A stretch of 64,000 nucleotides of DNA. It comes from Burkholderia pyrrocinia. Its GTDB lineage: Bacteria > Pseudomonadota > Gammaproteobacteria > Burkholderiales > Burkholderiaceae. A program made the translations under genes and the position numbers. Shown here piece after piece: positions 43,406 to 51,929 of the stretch. The stretch covers positions 3,224,001 to 3,288,000 of the forward strand of contig NZ_CP070978.1 in the NCBI RefSeq assembly GCF_018417535.1. The letters are read 5' to 3'. Positions within the stretch are counted from its first letter, which is position 1. Every line of letters begins with the position of its first letter. Below the pieces are notes generated by a model. That model made no database searches. It had not been told where the DNA came from and saw nothing but the letters and a program-made list of their open reading frames with translations.

Positions 43406-43555
43406 ATGAAGATGGAACATAGAACCAAAAACCGCCTCGGTTTGTGCGTGCTATTTGTGATCGTGGCTTTTGCAGTCGTTGTGTCAATATTGTCGAAGTC
43501 GACGGCAGGCGCGGCATCCGTACCGGACGTTAAGGCGATCAAGTCGAAGAATTGA
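43406..43555 (+). CDS. Small single-pass membrane or secreted protein
   Basis: A 49-residue product: MKMEHRTKNRLGLCVLFVIV and on through AFAVVVSILSKSTAGAASV, that is a basic start, one hydrophobic segment and a short tail. Could be a membrane anchor or a signal peptide with a tiny mature part. The ribosome binding site is unclear. No family recognised. Confidence 0.4.
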   Translation: MKMEHRTKNRLGLCVLFVIVAFAVVVSILSKSTAGAASVPDVKAIKSKN

Positions 43556-44658
43556 CATATCCCCTCGTCGAGAGTCGTACGGAAGCGCGAATGGCGTCGC
43601 CCTGTAAGACGCTGCTGAACCTGTGGCAACGAGCCATGATAGCTATGGTCCCGGTTTGCTGCTGGACCTCGATGATCTGCCATGGATTTCGCATGCGCGA
43701 TCGTCACGGTGTTGACAACATGCAGGAAAAAGTCGCGTACTCGCGGGGTACGGTGATATCTGGTGCGTGAATCCACTTGCAACGTGACACACGCCGTTTG
43801 ATGTCGCGACTCGAATCAGCAAGCATTCACCAAAATATGTACAGAAACATGATCACGAATTTACCCAATAGGACAACTTTCATCGCGATATCCGCGTTGT
43901 ATTTCGGCACGATCGATGTGAAAGCCGCGATGTCAACTTCGCGGCGGGCGGCCATCGTTACAACAGTGAATGATGCGCCGATTACGGTGGCGGATATTGG
44001 CGCGGCATTCGGCGTACCCGCCTGACAAGCCCGGGAGAACCGAATGGCGATCAAGAACGATCCAATCGCTCACAGGTTACTCGAACAGGCCGCCGAAAAA
44101 GTCATCTACTGAAATTGCCCGAAGTTCACGTGGCGGTTTTTCAGGCAGCGAGATACTGCAGCACTTGAGATCGTCTGAACCCGCCCGGGGCCCAATATGG
44201 AGTGGAGGTTAAGAAGCACTACAAGACCAGCGTGGCGTCTTTTGGCCGGGAATAGTAAGTCCCGTGTGGTCGTCGTGAAGGATGTCCCGCCCACAGTGGG
44301 AGGACTGACCCGAGCGAAGTCCGGAATGCCGTTCGACGTGCTAACGCGCCGGTACAGCGCCGAGTCGCGACGACTGTGGAGAGTGGTCGTGGGTGAGGTT
44401 CGAGGGATCCGGGTGGCGAAGGGCGGGACCACATGCTTGCTGCTCCCGGTCGTGAAGCTTACTCATGCAATTGCGGGCCATCGTCCAAGCTTGACGCGAA
44501 ACGGCTCGCCAGGATTTCGCCATGCGGCTGAAGGATCTGGTTGGTATCTGGCTCAATACGTTTGTGTTCAAAAGAGCAGGTGGACATGACCGAAGTCGTT
44601 ATCGCCAGCCGAACTGGCCAGCGTACTTCGGTACGCGAAGTTGATCGACGGAGAAAAA
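43556..44658. other. 1.1-kb region without a convincing gene
   Basis: Several short open frames occur but none has good coding character, ribosome binding sites and family resemblance together. A frame ending at 44025 (from 43837, starting MYRNMITN) has a weak signal-like start. The fragment at 44044-44112 looks like the beginning of a PAS protein. The stretch appears to be decayed DNA. Confidence 0.5.
44044..44112 (+). pseudogene. N-terminal fragment of a PAS-domain protein
   Basis: After a GGGAGA site the ATG at 44044 gives MAIKNDPIAHRLLEQAAEKV followed by IY and a stop. This resembles the opening of PAS sensor proteins (…ALLQDAPEAVIYADRDG…) and is cut just where the PAS domain should begin; nothing recognisable continues in any frame downstream. 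Confidence 0.4.
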
Positions 44659-44868
44659 ATGAAACAACCAAATCCAGGCCGAGGGATTGGGGATATGAAG
44701 AACCTGGCCGCACAGCGTCGGGCCGGTGAATCTGTCCCACGATTCGAAACCCGTCGAGTCGGTATGCGCAGGAAGGTGGCTGGAATCCTCGCACTGATAT
44801 TGGTTTCTGGGATTTTTCTCTACCTTGTGCTTCGCATCATATTTGAAACGCAGCTCGTTCTTCATTGA
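44659..44868 (+). CDS. Small membrane protein
   Basis: A 69-residue protein with a polar, basic N-terminal half and one C-terminal membrane helix (VAGILALILVSGIFLYLVLRIIF, about residues 43-65). A good GGAG site lies six bases before the ATG. Tail-anchored topology. Function unknown. Confidence 0.55.
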   Translation: MKQPNPGRGIGDMKNLAAQRRAGESVPRFETRRVGMRRKVAGILALILVSGIFLYLVLRIIFETQLVLH

Positions 44869-44988
44869 TAAATGACGGTACGGTGCCGGCCGTATCGGAT
44901 GCATTTCGGAGTGGCCGACAGCGGATGGAAACGGGGGGGCAAGCTGGCGTGGCCGCGCGGCAGGTGGATTACGGGAGGCAAGTGCAAC

Positions 44989-45456
44989 ATGAAAACGAAA
45001 AACCACAATTCGATCGATCGGACGCGGGAGATGTTGTTGCCGTTGTCGACTCATATCGTACGTAGTCTTTCTCTGGAGAATCATCTCGCTCTGGCCGCGA
45101 TCAGAACCGGATGGGGTGCGCCACGGATCATGAAGGTGCTGACGCGCGCGCTCTATATGACGTATTTCTTGATCGAGCGCGTGGCCTCGGATGATGAGAT
45201 GGCATTGTTTCGTGATGCCGAAGCGGTGCTGGATCAAAGCATCTCGACGGCAGAGAAAGCTGGAACCTGGGAGGTTACCGCTGAACAGTCGCCCATCCTG
45301 GAGAAAATCCTCTTGTGGTTCGACGAGGCGGTGAGCCGTGTTCCGATGTGTCGCTATATCGAATGCATGGAACGGTTTTACCGGTTTGCGCAATCGGCAG
45401 AGAAATCGCCGTTTCCGGACAGCATGCCAAGTGTTCGTGAAAATCACAATTGTTGA
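44989..45456 (+). CDS. Conserved hypothetical helical protein
   Basis: A 155-residue protein, SD GGAGG about ten bases before ATG. Its pattern (DRTREMLLPLSTHIVRSLSL, ENHLALAAIRTG, MTYFLIERVASDDEMALFRDAEAVLD, RYIECMERFYRFAQSAEKSP) is like a Burkholderia family sometimes labelled a Fis-family regulator, though I see no certain HTH. All-alpha, soluble. The frame is open further upstream to 44872 but without family resemblance. Confidence 0.6.
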   Translation: MKTKNHNSIDRTREMLLPLSTHIVRSLSLENHLALAAIRTGWGAPRIMKVLTRALYMTYFLIERVASDDEMALFRDAEAVLDQSISTAEKAGTWEVTAEQSPILEKILLWFDEAVSRVPMCRYIECMERFYRFAQSAEKSPFPDSMPSVRENHNC

Positions 45457-45469
45457 TCCATGTAAGGTT
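45446..45469 (+). repeat. Dispersed 24-bp element, copy 2
   Basis: Overlaps the end of the helical hypothetical gene and lies ~325 bases upstream of the porin start; 20 of 24 bases match the copy at 43177-43200. Between here and the porin (45457-45792) no gene is seen; this stretch should hold the porin promoter. Confidence 0.45.
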
Positions 45470-45792
45470 GATGCCACCTTAATATGGCACCCACATATTC
45501 GGGGGCAGCGCCGTTCGTCATGCGAAGCAGCGACAAGTGGTATGCCCGACTAGGTCGGCTTGAATTGGCTCTGTATTGCTAATCGTCGGACCTGTTTTGT
45601 CTATGCGATCCGATCGCGTGATGTCCGTGCGCGAAGCCGATTGAATGTGTGACCGTTCGACTTACCTCTGACTATTCATGTCGGAGCTCGGCTATGGCTT
45701 GCAGGACTCCTGCCTCACAGGATATCTACGTAGGTTTCAAGCGCCACCGTTGATCGGGGCGGCAATTTAGACTAGAAAAAGGAATGTTTAGA

Positions 45793-46944
45793 ATGAACAA
45801 GAAGATCGTGCTCGTGGCCGTATCGTCGGCGTTCGCAATGGCCGCGCATGCACAGAGCTCCGTCACCCTGTACGGCGCGCTCGATGCCGGCATTACGTAC
45901 ACGAGCAACATGGGCGGCCACGCCGCCTGGCAACAGACGAGCGGGGGCATCGATCAGAGTCGCTTCGGGCTCCGTGGCACGGAAGATCTGGGTGGTGGCC
46001 TGAAAGCGATCTTTACGCTCGAAAGTGGCTTTGGCCTGAATACCGGCGGCTTGGCAAACAACGGCGGCTTGTTCAATCGCCAGGCATTCGTTGGCCTGTC
46101 CAGCAATTACGGCACTGTCACGCTTGGCCGGCAATACGATGCGGAGCAAGACTACCTCGCTCCGTTGTCTGCGACGGGGAGCTGGGGCGGAACTCCGTTC
46201 GCGCATTTCGCTAACTTCGACAACCTGAATTCGAACTATGGCGCTTCGGTCAACAACTCGATCAAGTTCGCCAGCGCAAACTACTACGGCCTGACGTTCG
46301 GTGGTACCTACGGCTTCTCGAACCAGGCCGGCGGATTCGCGAACAATCGCGAGTACAGTCTCGGTGCGGCGTACCAGATGCAGGGGCTGCGAATCGCTGC
46401 GGCCTATGTGCAGCAAAACAATCCGCTCAATACATCGGTTGGTGCGTCAGGCACATCGAACATCGGAACGTTCGCGGATTCGATTGTCGACGGCCTGAGC
46501 GGTGGTGTCGTGACGAACGTCGGAAACTTCCGTCAGCGTACTTACGGTGCGGGCGTGAGCTATCTGTTCGGACCGGCTCAGGTTGGCTTCGTGTGGACCC
46601 AGGCCCGTCTCGACAACGCGCAGATTCCGCTGACAGTTCACGAAAACAACTACGAGGTGAACGCGAAGTACAATCTGACGCCGGCACTCGGCCTGGGGGT
46701 CGCTTACACCTACACGCAGGTCGGCGAGTCGCTGTTCGGTGCTACGGCGCGCCAGCACTACAACCAGGTTGGCGCGCAGGCCGATTACGCACTGTCGAAG
46801 CGCACTGACGTTTATGCGCAGGCGGTCTATCAACATGCGTCGGGCACCGGCGCGCGCTCGTGGGTCTACGACGCAACCAACGGCGGCGTGTCGAGCACGA
46901 AGAACCAGGTCGCAGCGACGATCGGTCTGCGTCATCGGTTCTGA
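45793..46944 (+). CDS. General porin, Burkholderia OmpC type
   Basis: A 383-residue outer-membrane porin. Signal peptide MNKKIVLVAVSSAFAMAAHA, cut before QSSVTLYGALDAG, the classic mature start of beta-proteobacterial porins; then SRFGLRGTEDLGGGLKAIFTLE, RQAFVGLSSNYGTVTLGRQY and the C-terminal aromatic residue in IGLRHRF needed for BamA insertion. Sixteen-stranded barrel expected. The ATG at 45793 follows AAGGAA with normal spacing; 45784 is possible. A strong terminator follows. Confidence 0.95.
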   Translation: MNKKIVLVAVSSAFAMAAHAQSSVTLYGALDAGITYTSNMGGHAAWQQTSGGIDQSRFGLRGTEDLGGGLKAIFTLESGFGLNTGGLANNGGLFNRQAFVGLSSNYGTVTLGRQYDAEQDYLAPLSATGSWGGTPFAHFANFDNLNSNYGASVNNSIKFASANYYGLTFGGTYGFSNQAGGFANNREYSLGAAYQMQGLRIAAAYVQQNNPLNTSVGASGTSNIGTFADSIVDGLSGGVVTNVGNFRQRTYGAGVSYLFGPAQVGFVWTQARLDNAQIPLTVHENNYEVNAKYNLTPALGLGVAYTYTQVGESLFGATARQHYNQVGAQADYALSKRTDVYAQAVYQHASGTGARSWVYDATNGGVSSTKNQVAATIGLRHRF

Positions 46945-46996
46945 CAAGCGCTTGGCCAGGCACGGATGGTGCTGCTTGCCGGGCCTTGAATTGTCG

Positions 46997-47035
46997 AAAA
47001 ACCTCTCGCCTTCCGAAGCGAGAGGTTTTTGCTTT
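46997..47035 (+). terminator. Rho-independent terminator of the porin gene
   Basis: AAAAACCTCTCGC at 46997-47009 pairs perfectly with GCGAGAGGTTTTT at 47018-47030 around an 8-base loop, followed by GCTTTT. A textbook bidirectional-capable terminator, 53 bases after the porin stop. Confidence 0.9.
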
Positions 47036-47042
47036 TCAGATG

Positions 47043-47648
47043 TGAGGGCGGCGAACCGGCGCGCCAGCCGGGGCCGGTCAGTTCGTTTGCCGCGCTCGAT
47101 GCGTTGCTCGCGCATTTCGCCGGCTGCAGCCTGTACCCCGTGCTGTCGACCGTGGTCGTGATCGGTCATTCCGCCGGTGCGCAATTGCTGCAGCGTTACG
47201 CGGTGACCGGGCGCGAAGGCGACGCGCTGGTGCAGGCCGGCATCGCCGTGCGCTACGTGATCGCGAACCCGTCGAGCTACCTGTATTTCGAAGACGAACG
47301 GCCGGACAGCCAGGCGCTCGCGGGCGGTGCGTGTCCGCGCGCTACGTCGTGTACCTGCTCGGCCAGGCCGACACGAACCCTTACACGCATTTGATCGACC
47401 GCTCGTGCGCGGCGATGGCGCAAGGGCCGTACCGGCTTGCGCGCGGGCTGGCATATTTCGCTTACCTGAAGAAGCGGCATCCGGATGATCTCGCGCAGCA
47501 GGTCGTCGAAGTGCCGGGCGTCGGGCACGACAATCCCGGCATGTTCACGTCCGCTTGCGGGCTGGCCGTGCTGTTCGGCCAGGCGTTGCCGCAGTCGTGT
47601 CCGGTTGTCGCCGGAACCGCGCCGGTCGTGCACGCGGCGGGGCAGTGA
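47043..47648 (+). pseudogene. Truncated and deleted alpha/beta hydrolase
   Basis: The first segment (to ~47330) encodes VSSFAALDALLAHFAGC, the nucleophile elbow VVVIGHSAGAQLLQRYAVTG and YVIANPSSYLYFEDERPD. The second, from ~47340 in another frame, encodes RYVVYLLGQADTNPYTHLID, RSCAAMAQGPYRLARG and VPGVGHDNPGMF with the likely catalytic His. The N-terminal part before the elbow is missing, cut directly after the porin terminator, and the stretch between the halves is shortened with loss of frame. A once complete secreted hydrolase, no longer functional. Confidence 0.8.
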
Positions 47649-47710
47649 GCGTGCGCGCGCCATCCGCGACGACGGCCGTGGATCGATCGAAAAAATGCAG
47701 GAATCGGCAA

Positions 47711-47945
47711 GATAGATTCATTTCCCGATTATCGATCGAGCCGCTGATCCTCGACCTGCTCGAATGGATCGGGCCCGGCGTGCGGCCTTGCGACGACGTG
47801 ATCGACGAATGGCGAACGTCGTGCCCGCGCCTGCCGATCTGGGAGGAAGCCTGCGCGCACGGCTACGTGGTCCGGCGCCATGCGCCTGGCGGCCCGGCGA
47901 CGGGCGAGTTGAGCGCGGGCTGGCCGCGCGCACCTTCAGGTCGAT
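47711..47945 (+). pseudogene. Remnant of a small conserved gene
   Basis: The frame reading DRFISRLSIEPLILDLLEWI and VIDEWRTSCPRLPIWEEACAHGYV has the character of a real protein (a winged-helix-like ~90-residue family I recall only vaguely in Burkholderia) but has no start codon in place and continues into a shifted frame after about 47890. Probably decayed; low certainty. Confidence 0.35.
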
Positions 47946-47994
47946 CGTGCATGATCGCACCGGGGCGAGCGGAGCAGGGCTGCGACGCCGCGCG

Positions 47995-49134
47995 TCAAAC
48001 CGGCTTTTCAGCGGCCGCCGGTGCGTCCGGGTCGAACACCGTCAAGCCTTCCGTCGGGTCCGTCGGCCTGTCCCACGGGCGTGCGGCGATGGCCCGCTTC
48101 GCGGCGTCGTAGCCGGCCTGCCGGCGGGCCGCGATGCCGGCCGGCGTGAAATCGATGTCCTTGAACTGATTGTCGCCGTCGAGTCGCGGCGCCGCGAGCT
48201 TGATCAGGTGCATCGTGGTCTCGCACCCCCACGCGGCGAGCCGGCGCACGGCCGGCGATGCGCGGTCGGCTTCCGGCACGTGCCGGGCCAGTTCGCGGAT
48301 CACGTGGCGCAGGCGGTGAATCTGCTGCTGGCGCGCTATGTGGCTGTCGGTGCGGCTCGCGTACTGGATGTCCTTCTGCCGTTCCGACACCTGCCAGATG
48401 CTCTCCGGCTCGGGGCCGGCCGGATTCCACATCTGCACCGAGAAGATGATCGAGCTGCGGCGCGGGTTGTCGTCGAGCACGACCTCGACCGGCGTATTCG
48501 AATACACGCCGCCGTCCCAGTACGGCTCGCCGTCGATCCGTATCGCCGGGAACGCGGGCGGCAGCGCGCCGGAACTCATGATGTGGTCGATTCCCAGGTG
48601 CGTGTCGCGCGAATCGAAATAGCGCATCGTGCCCGTGCACGCATTGACCGCACTGACGGTCAGGCGCGGGTGGCCCGCGTTCAGCAGGTCGTGATCGATC
48701 AGCGACGCGAGCGTGTCGCGCAGCGGCGTGATCCGGTAGTACGACGCGCGATCGACGCCGAGGCGGATCATCGGGCCGAGCCACGACGCCGGATTGGGCT
48801 GAAAGAATCCCGTAATGCCGCCGCCGATGATCATCAGCTCGGCCAGCGTCTTGTCCCAGCCGGGCAGCAGCGGCGAGACGTCGAAACGGGTCCGTTCGGT
48901 CACGCGATGCCAGAACGCCGACAGCTTCTCGTAGCGCTGTTCCGGCGGATTCCCGGCGATCAGCGCCGCGTTGATCGCGCCGATCGACGTGCCGACCACC
49001 CAGTCGGGCCGGATACCGGCTTCGTCCATCGCCTGGAAGACGCCGAGCTGGTACGCACCCAGTGCGCCGCCGCCCTGGAGCACGAGCACGACTTGCCCGG
49101 GGAGGTCCATTCGTGCCGGCTGGCTCGCGGTCAT
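47995..49134 (-). CDS. Patatin-like phospholipase
   Basis: A 379-residue lipid acyl hydrolase. All patatin elements are present: the oxyanion loop GGGALGAYQLGV (from residue 21), the nucleophile elbow GTSIG with Ser50, and the Asp dyad residue in DGGVYSNTP (Asp206). No signal peptide. The C-terminal third (RQKDIQYASRTDSHIARQQQ) matches the long bacterial patatins near PHB-type loci. It is last in a leftward row with cupin, cupredoxin and phosphoesterase genes, separated by ~95 bases. Confidence 0.92.
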   Translation of the reverse strand: MTASQPARMDLPGQVVLVLQGGGALGAYQLGVFQAMDEAGIRPDWVVGTSIGAINAALIAGNPPEQRYEKLSAFWHRVTERTRFDVSPLLPGWDKTLAELMIIGGGITGFFQPNPASWLGPMIRLGVDRASYYRITPLRDTLASLIDHDLLNAGHPRLTVSAVNACTGTMRYFDSRDTHLGIDHIMSSGALPPAFPAIRIDGEPYWDGGVYSNTPVEVVLDDNPRRSSIIFSVQMWNPAGPEPESIWQVSERQKDIQYASRTDSHIARQQQIHRLRHVIRELARHVPEADRASPAVRRLAAWGCETTMHLIKLAAPRLDGDNQFKDIDFTPAGIAARRQAGYDAAKRAIAARPWDRPTDPTEGLTVFDPDAPAAAEKPV

Positions 49135-49230
49135 GGCTTGCCTCGCTGCGTGTGACGGTGGGTCGGATCCGAACAGTTCGATTCAGTGTAGGCGATCGGC
49201 GGCGGGGGATCGCTTGTCGTGCGGCCGGCG

Positions 49231-49692
49231 TCAAGCGTCCGGGTACGGCGTGCCGTCCTTGTGCAGGAACCGGCCGTCGCTGCTCGGGCTCATCATGTCG
49301 ATGTCGGGGCAGGTGATCACGTCGTCCGGCGAGCGCGAGCCGACCTCGAGATAGACGGCGACCGCGTCCGACCGGTTGGCCAGGTGATGGCCGTTGCCGG
49401 AGTTTTTCGGAAATGCCGCGCAGTCGCCCGCGCGCAGCACGGTCTCGCCGCCGTCCTCGATCATCACGAGTTCGCCTTCGAGCACATAGACGAATTCGTC
49501 TTCGTCGGAATGCCAGTGGCGCTGGCTCGACCAGCCGCCCGGCGGCACGCGCATCAGGTTGACGCCGAAATCGCGCAGCCCGCCGGCGTCGCCGAGGCGC
49601 TGGCGGGTGCGCTGCGCGCACGGCGCGTCGAACGGCCGCGGATAGCCGCTGCCGCGGCGTTCGGGTACGGCGCCGAGGTCGATCCTGGGCAT
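49231..49692 (-). CDS. Cupin-domain protein
   Basis: A 153-residue single-domain cupin. Motif 1 is RHWHSDEDEFVYVLEGELVM (two His and a Glu for metal binding), motif 2 around AGDCAAFPKNSGNGHHLAN. Probably a metal-dependent sugar- or small-molecule-binding enzyme or sensor; the substrate is unknown. Located between patatin and cupredoxin genes on the same strand. Confidence 0.85.
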   Translation of the reverse strand: MPRIDLGAVPERRGSGYPRPFDAPCAQRTRQRLGDAGGLRDFGVNLMRVPPGGWSSQRHWHSDEDEFVYVLEGELVMIEDGGETVLRAGDCAAFPKNSGNGHHLANRSDAVAVYLEVGSRSPDDVITCPDIDMMSPSSDGRFLHKDGTPYPDA

Positions 49693-49786
49693 GGGCGGCT
49701 CCGTCTGCCACGCGGGCGAATGGGACGGTGGTCATTGTAGGCGCCCGCCGCCCGCCGTTCGTCCGCGCGTTTCGTGGCGGGCCGCG

Positions 49787-50128
49787 TCATTCGACGGTGA
49801 TCGTCTCCTTCATGTACGGATGGATCCCGCAGAACACCTTGTAGACGCCCGGCTTGTCGAAGCGGAACGAGTACGTCTCGTCCTGGTCGAGCGCCTTCGA
49901 ATGAAAGGTGCCGGCATCGTTGACGACGGTGTGCGGTTCCCCGTCGAGGTTCTTCCACGTGATCGTCGTGCCGGCCTTGATCGTGGTCGACATCGGCGAA
50001 AACATGAAGTTGTGGATCGTGACCAGCGGGCCGTCCGGGCCCTGCGCGAACGCGGCGAGCGGCGTGCCGGCAGCGGCCGCGCACAGGAGCAGTGCGGCGA
50101 TGATTTTGGGTTGCTTGAAGCGGGTCAT
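49787..50128 (-). CDS. Periplasmic cupredoxin
   Basis: A 113-residue protein with signal peptide (AALLLCAAAAGTPLAAFA) and a plastocyanin-like copper domain. The type 1 copper ligands are visible: His in GEPHTVV, then Cys, His and Met in VFCGIHPYMKE. It lies 19 bases after the metallophosphoesterase gene, a pairing usual in Burkholderia, so the two are probably one transcript and may both work in the periplasm. Confidence 0.92.
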   Translation of the reverse strand: MTRFKQPKIIAALLLCAAAAGTPLAAFAQGPDGPLVTIHNFMFSPMSTTIKAGTTITWKNLDGEPHTVVNDAGTFHSKALDQDETYSFRFDKPGVYKVFCGIHPYMKETITVE

Positions 50129-50147
50129 GTCGGTCTCCTTGCGACTG

Positions 50148-51092
50148 TCAGGCCAGCGTCGCGTCGTGCAGCGCCGATGCGGCCGGGTGGCCGGCGAACT
50201 CGACGGTCGTCACGCCGAGCATCCTCGGCAACTGGTCGCGCGGTACCGTGAGCGGCACCGGGCCCGGGCCGTTGCCGGCCGTCGGCTGCGGGAACGCGGT
50301 GGAGCGTGCGGTGTGGAAGGTGATGTTGCCCTCGACCTTCGACACGATCTGGTGGATGTGCCCGTTCAGCACGGTGACCGAGCCGAAGCGGCGCAGCAGC
50401 GCCATCGTCTGCGGCGCGTCGCCGGTTCCCCAGCCCCACGGTTCGTAGATGGTCCACATCGGCATGTGCGAGAACACGACGATCGGCGTGCTCGACGAGC
50501 GGCTCTTCAGATCCTGCGCGAGCCACGCGAGCTGGTCGTCGCCGAAGCTGCCGAGCCCGTTCGGCTTGAAATGCATCACGTTGACGAGGCCGATGAAATG
50601 CACGCCCGCGTGATCGAAGCTGTAATAGCCGCGGTTGTCCGACGCCTTGCCGAACCGGCCGAAATATTCGGCGCCCGAACCGTCGGTGACGTCGTGCTCG
50701 CCGGGCACCGTATGCAGTTCCGGCACGCGCAGCGCGGACAGCAACTGCGACGCGTGGTCGAATTCCTCGGGTTTGGACAGGTGCGTGATGTCGCCGGTAT
50801 GGATGGCCAGCGCGGGCATCGAGGGCATCCCGTTGACGAAGTCGATCGTCTGCCGCAGCGTGGCCGACACGTCGGGATTCGCGTCCTTGTTGAAGCCGAT
50901 GTGCGTGTCGCTGATCTGTACGAACAGCGGCCGGCCCGCATCGGCCGGGCGCGCGTCGCCGGTCTGCGCGAGCGCGAGGTCGAACGGCGTCAGGATGCCG
51001 CCCGACAGCGTAAACAGCGTGCCGAGGCCGCCGAAGGCCATGCACTGCAGGGCCTTGCGGCGCGACGGGCGGGTGGGGTTCGATGAAGACAT
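50148..51092 (-). CDS. Tat-exported metallophosphoesterase
   Basis: A 314-residue calcineurin-type phosphoesterase. The N-terminus has SRRKALQCMAFGG, a Tat-like signal. Metal-binding motifs are QISDTHIG (~54-61), HTGDITH (~97), GEHDV where GNHD/E is usual (~131), FSHMPMW and NGHIHQ. It should hydrolyse phosphomono- or diesters in the periplasm. It is divergent from a phosphate transporter remnant with four PhoB-type repeats between them, so phosphate-starvation control is likely. The ATG at 51092 is chosen for the signal peptide; the frame is open to 51266. Confidence 0.9.
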   Translation of the reverse strand: MSSSNPTRPSRRKALQCMAFGGLGTLFTLSGGILTPFDLALAQTGDARPADAGRPLFVQISDTHIGFNKDANPDVSATLRQTIDFVNGMPSMPALAIHTGDITHLSKPEEFDHASQLLSALRVPELHTVPGEHDVTDGSGAEYFGRFGKASDNRGYYSFDHAGVHFIGLVNVMHFKPNGLGSFGDDQLAWLAQDLKSRSSSTPIVVFSHMPMWTIYEPWGWGTGDAPQTMALLRRFGSVTVLNGHIHQIVSKVEGNITFHTARSTAFPQPTAGNGPGPVPLTVPRDQLPRMLGVTTVEFAGHPAASALHDATLA

Positions 51093-51259
51093 GGGAGCCT
51101 CGCAATCGTATGACGAAAACGGACGGCCGGATCGTCCTGGAATAAGCCGGCGCCTTCGTGTGCCATACCGGCGCGACGACGGTTTTATTCCCGCCATCCG
51201 TGAATTCGTGCACGGTGCCGGCAGCCCGCAAGGCGGCCGTCGGGATACCGGACGATGAC

Positions 51260-51299
51260 TTGTCAATGTCCTGTAATTGACGCGTCACATTTGCGTCAT
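51260..51299 (+). promoter_or_regulatory. Pho-box array of four 7-bp repeats
   Basis: TTGTCAA (51260), CTGTAAT (51271), GCGTCAC (51282) and GCGTCAT (51293) are spaced exactly 11 bases apart with 4-base gaps, as in tandem PhoB boxes (two CTGTCAT repeats each). About 11 bases further GATAGCCT can serve as -10, pointing toward the pit gene on the plus strand; the divergent phosphoesterase may share it. Confidence 0.75.
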
Positions 51300-51347
51300 G
51301 GCCGCCCGATAGCCTGCGACACCGAGTCACCTCTCCGGAGCCTCTTC

Positions 51348-51848
51348 ATGCCGAATCTCGCGGCAACGGAAACCAGCGGCGCGGCCGGCCAGCGCACCCG
51401 CACCCTCGGCTTCGCGCTGTTTTTTCTGATCATTGCCTGCGGCATCTTCTATATCGCGATTCACCCGAGCGCCGGCCTCAGTCCGGTCAGGGGAAGTTTG
51501 GTCCTGCCGTTCATGCTGCCGATCGTGATCGGCCTCGGCACGATGGTCGGCTGGAAGCGGATCGTCGTGACGGTCGGCGAGAAGATCGGCAAGTCGCATC
51601 TCACGTACGGGCAGGGCGCGTCGGCAGAAGCCGTCGCGATGCTGACGATCGGGATGGCCGACGCGTACGGGCTGCCGGGGTCGACGACGCACGTGCTCGC
51701 GTCGGGCGTGGCCGGCACGATGACGGCGAGCGGCGCGGGCCTGCGCCGGGACACGGTGCGCAACCTCGTGCTCGCATGGGTGCTGACGCTGCCCGCGTCG
51801 ATCGCGCTGTCGGCCGCCCTGTACTGGGCGCTGCACGGACTGTTCTGA
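51348..51848 (+). pseudogene. pit: Phosphate transporter Pit with large internal deletion
   Basis: An open 166-codon frame. The first ~40 residues (MPNLAATETSGAAGQRTRTL then GFALFFLIIACGIFYIAIH) are the start of a Burkholderia Pit-type transporter; from about residue 50 it continues with the end of the same protein (VGWKRIVVTVGEKIGKSHLT, MADAYGLPGSTTHVLASGVAGT, TLPASIALSAALYWAL). Roughly 350 residues with most membrane helices are missing, in frame. It cannot transport phosphate by itself, though a small membrane protein could be made from the Pho-box promoter. Confidence 0.85.
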
Positions 51849-51929
51849 CCGGCGTCGACGGATGCGCCGCCCGGCCGCACGGCATGCGGCCGGTCCCATC
51901 GATTTTCAATTCAACACAAGACGCTACCG

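Noticed and set aside
43837..44025. 62-codon frame with a signal-like start
   Set aside because: No ribosome binding site and only marginal hydrophobic core; not better than chance in this stretch.
44522..44644. 40-codon frame starting MRLKDLVGIWLN
   Set aside because: Weak ribosome binding site, no resemblance, and located in a decayed region.
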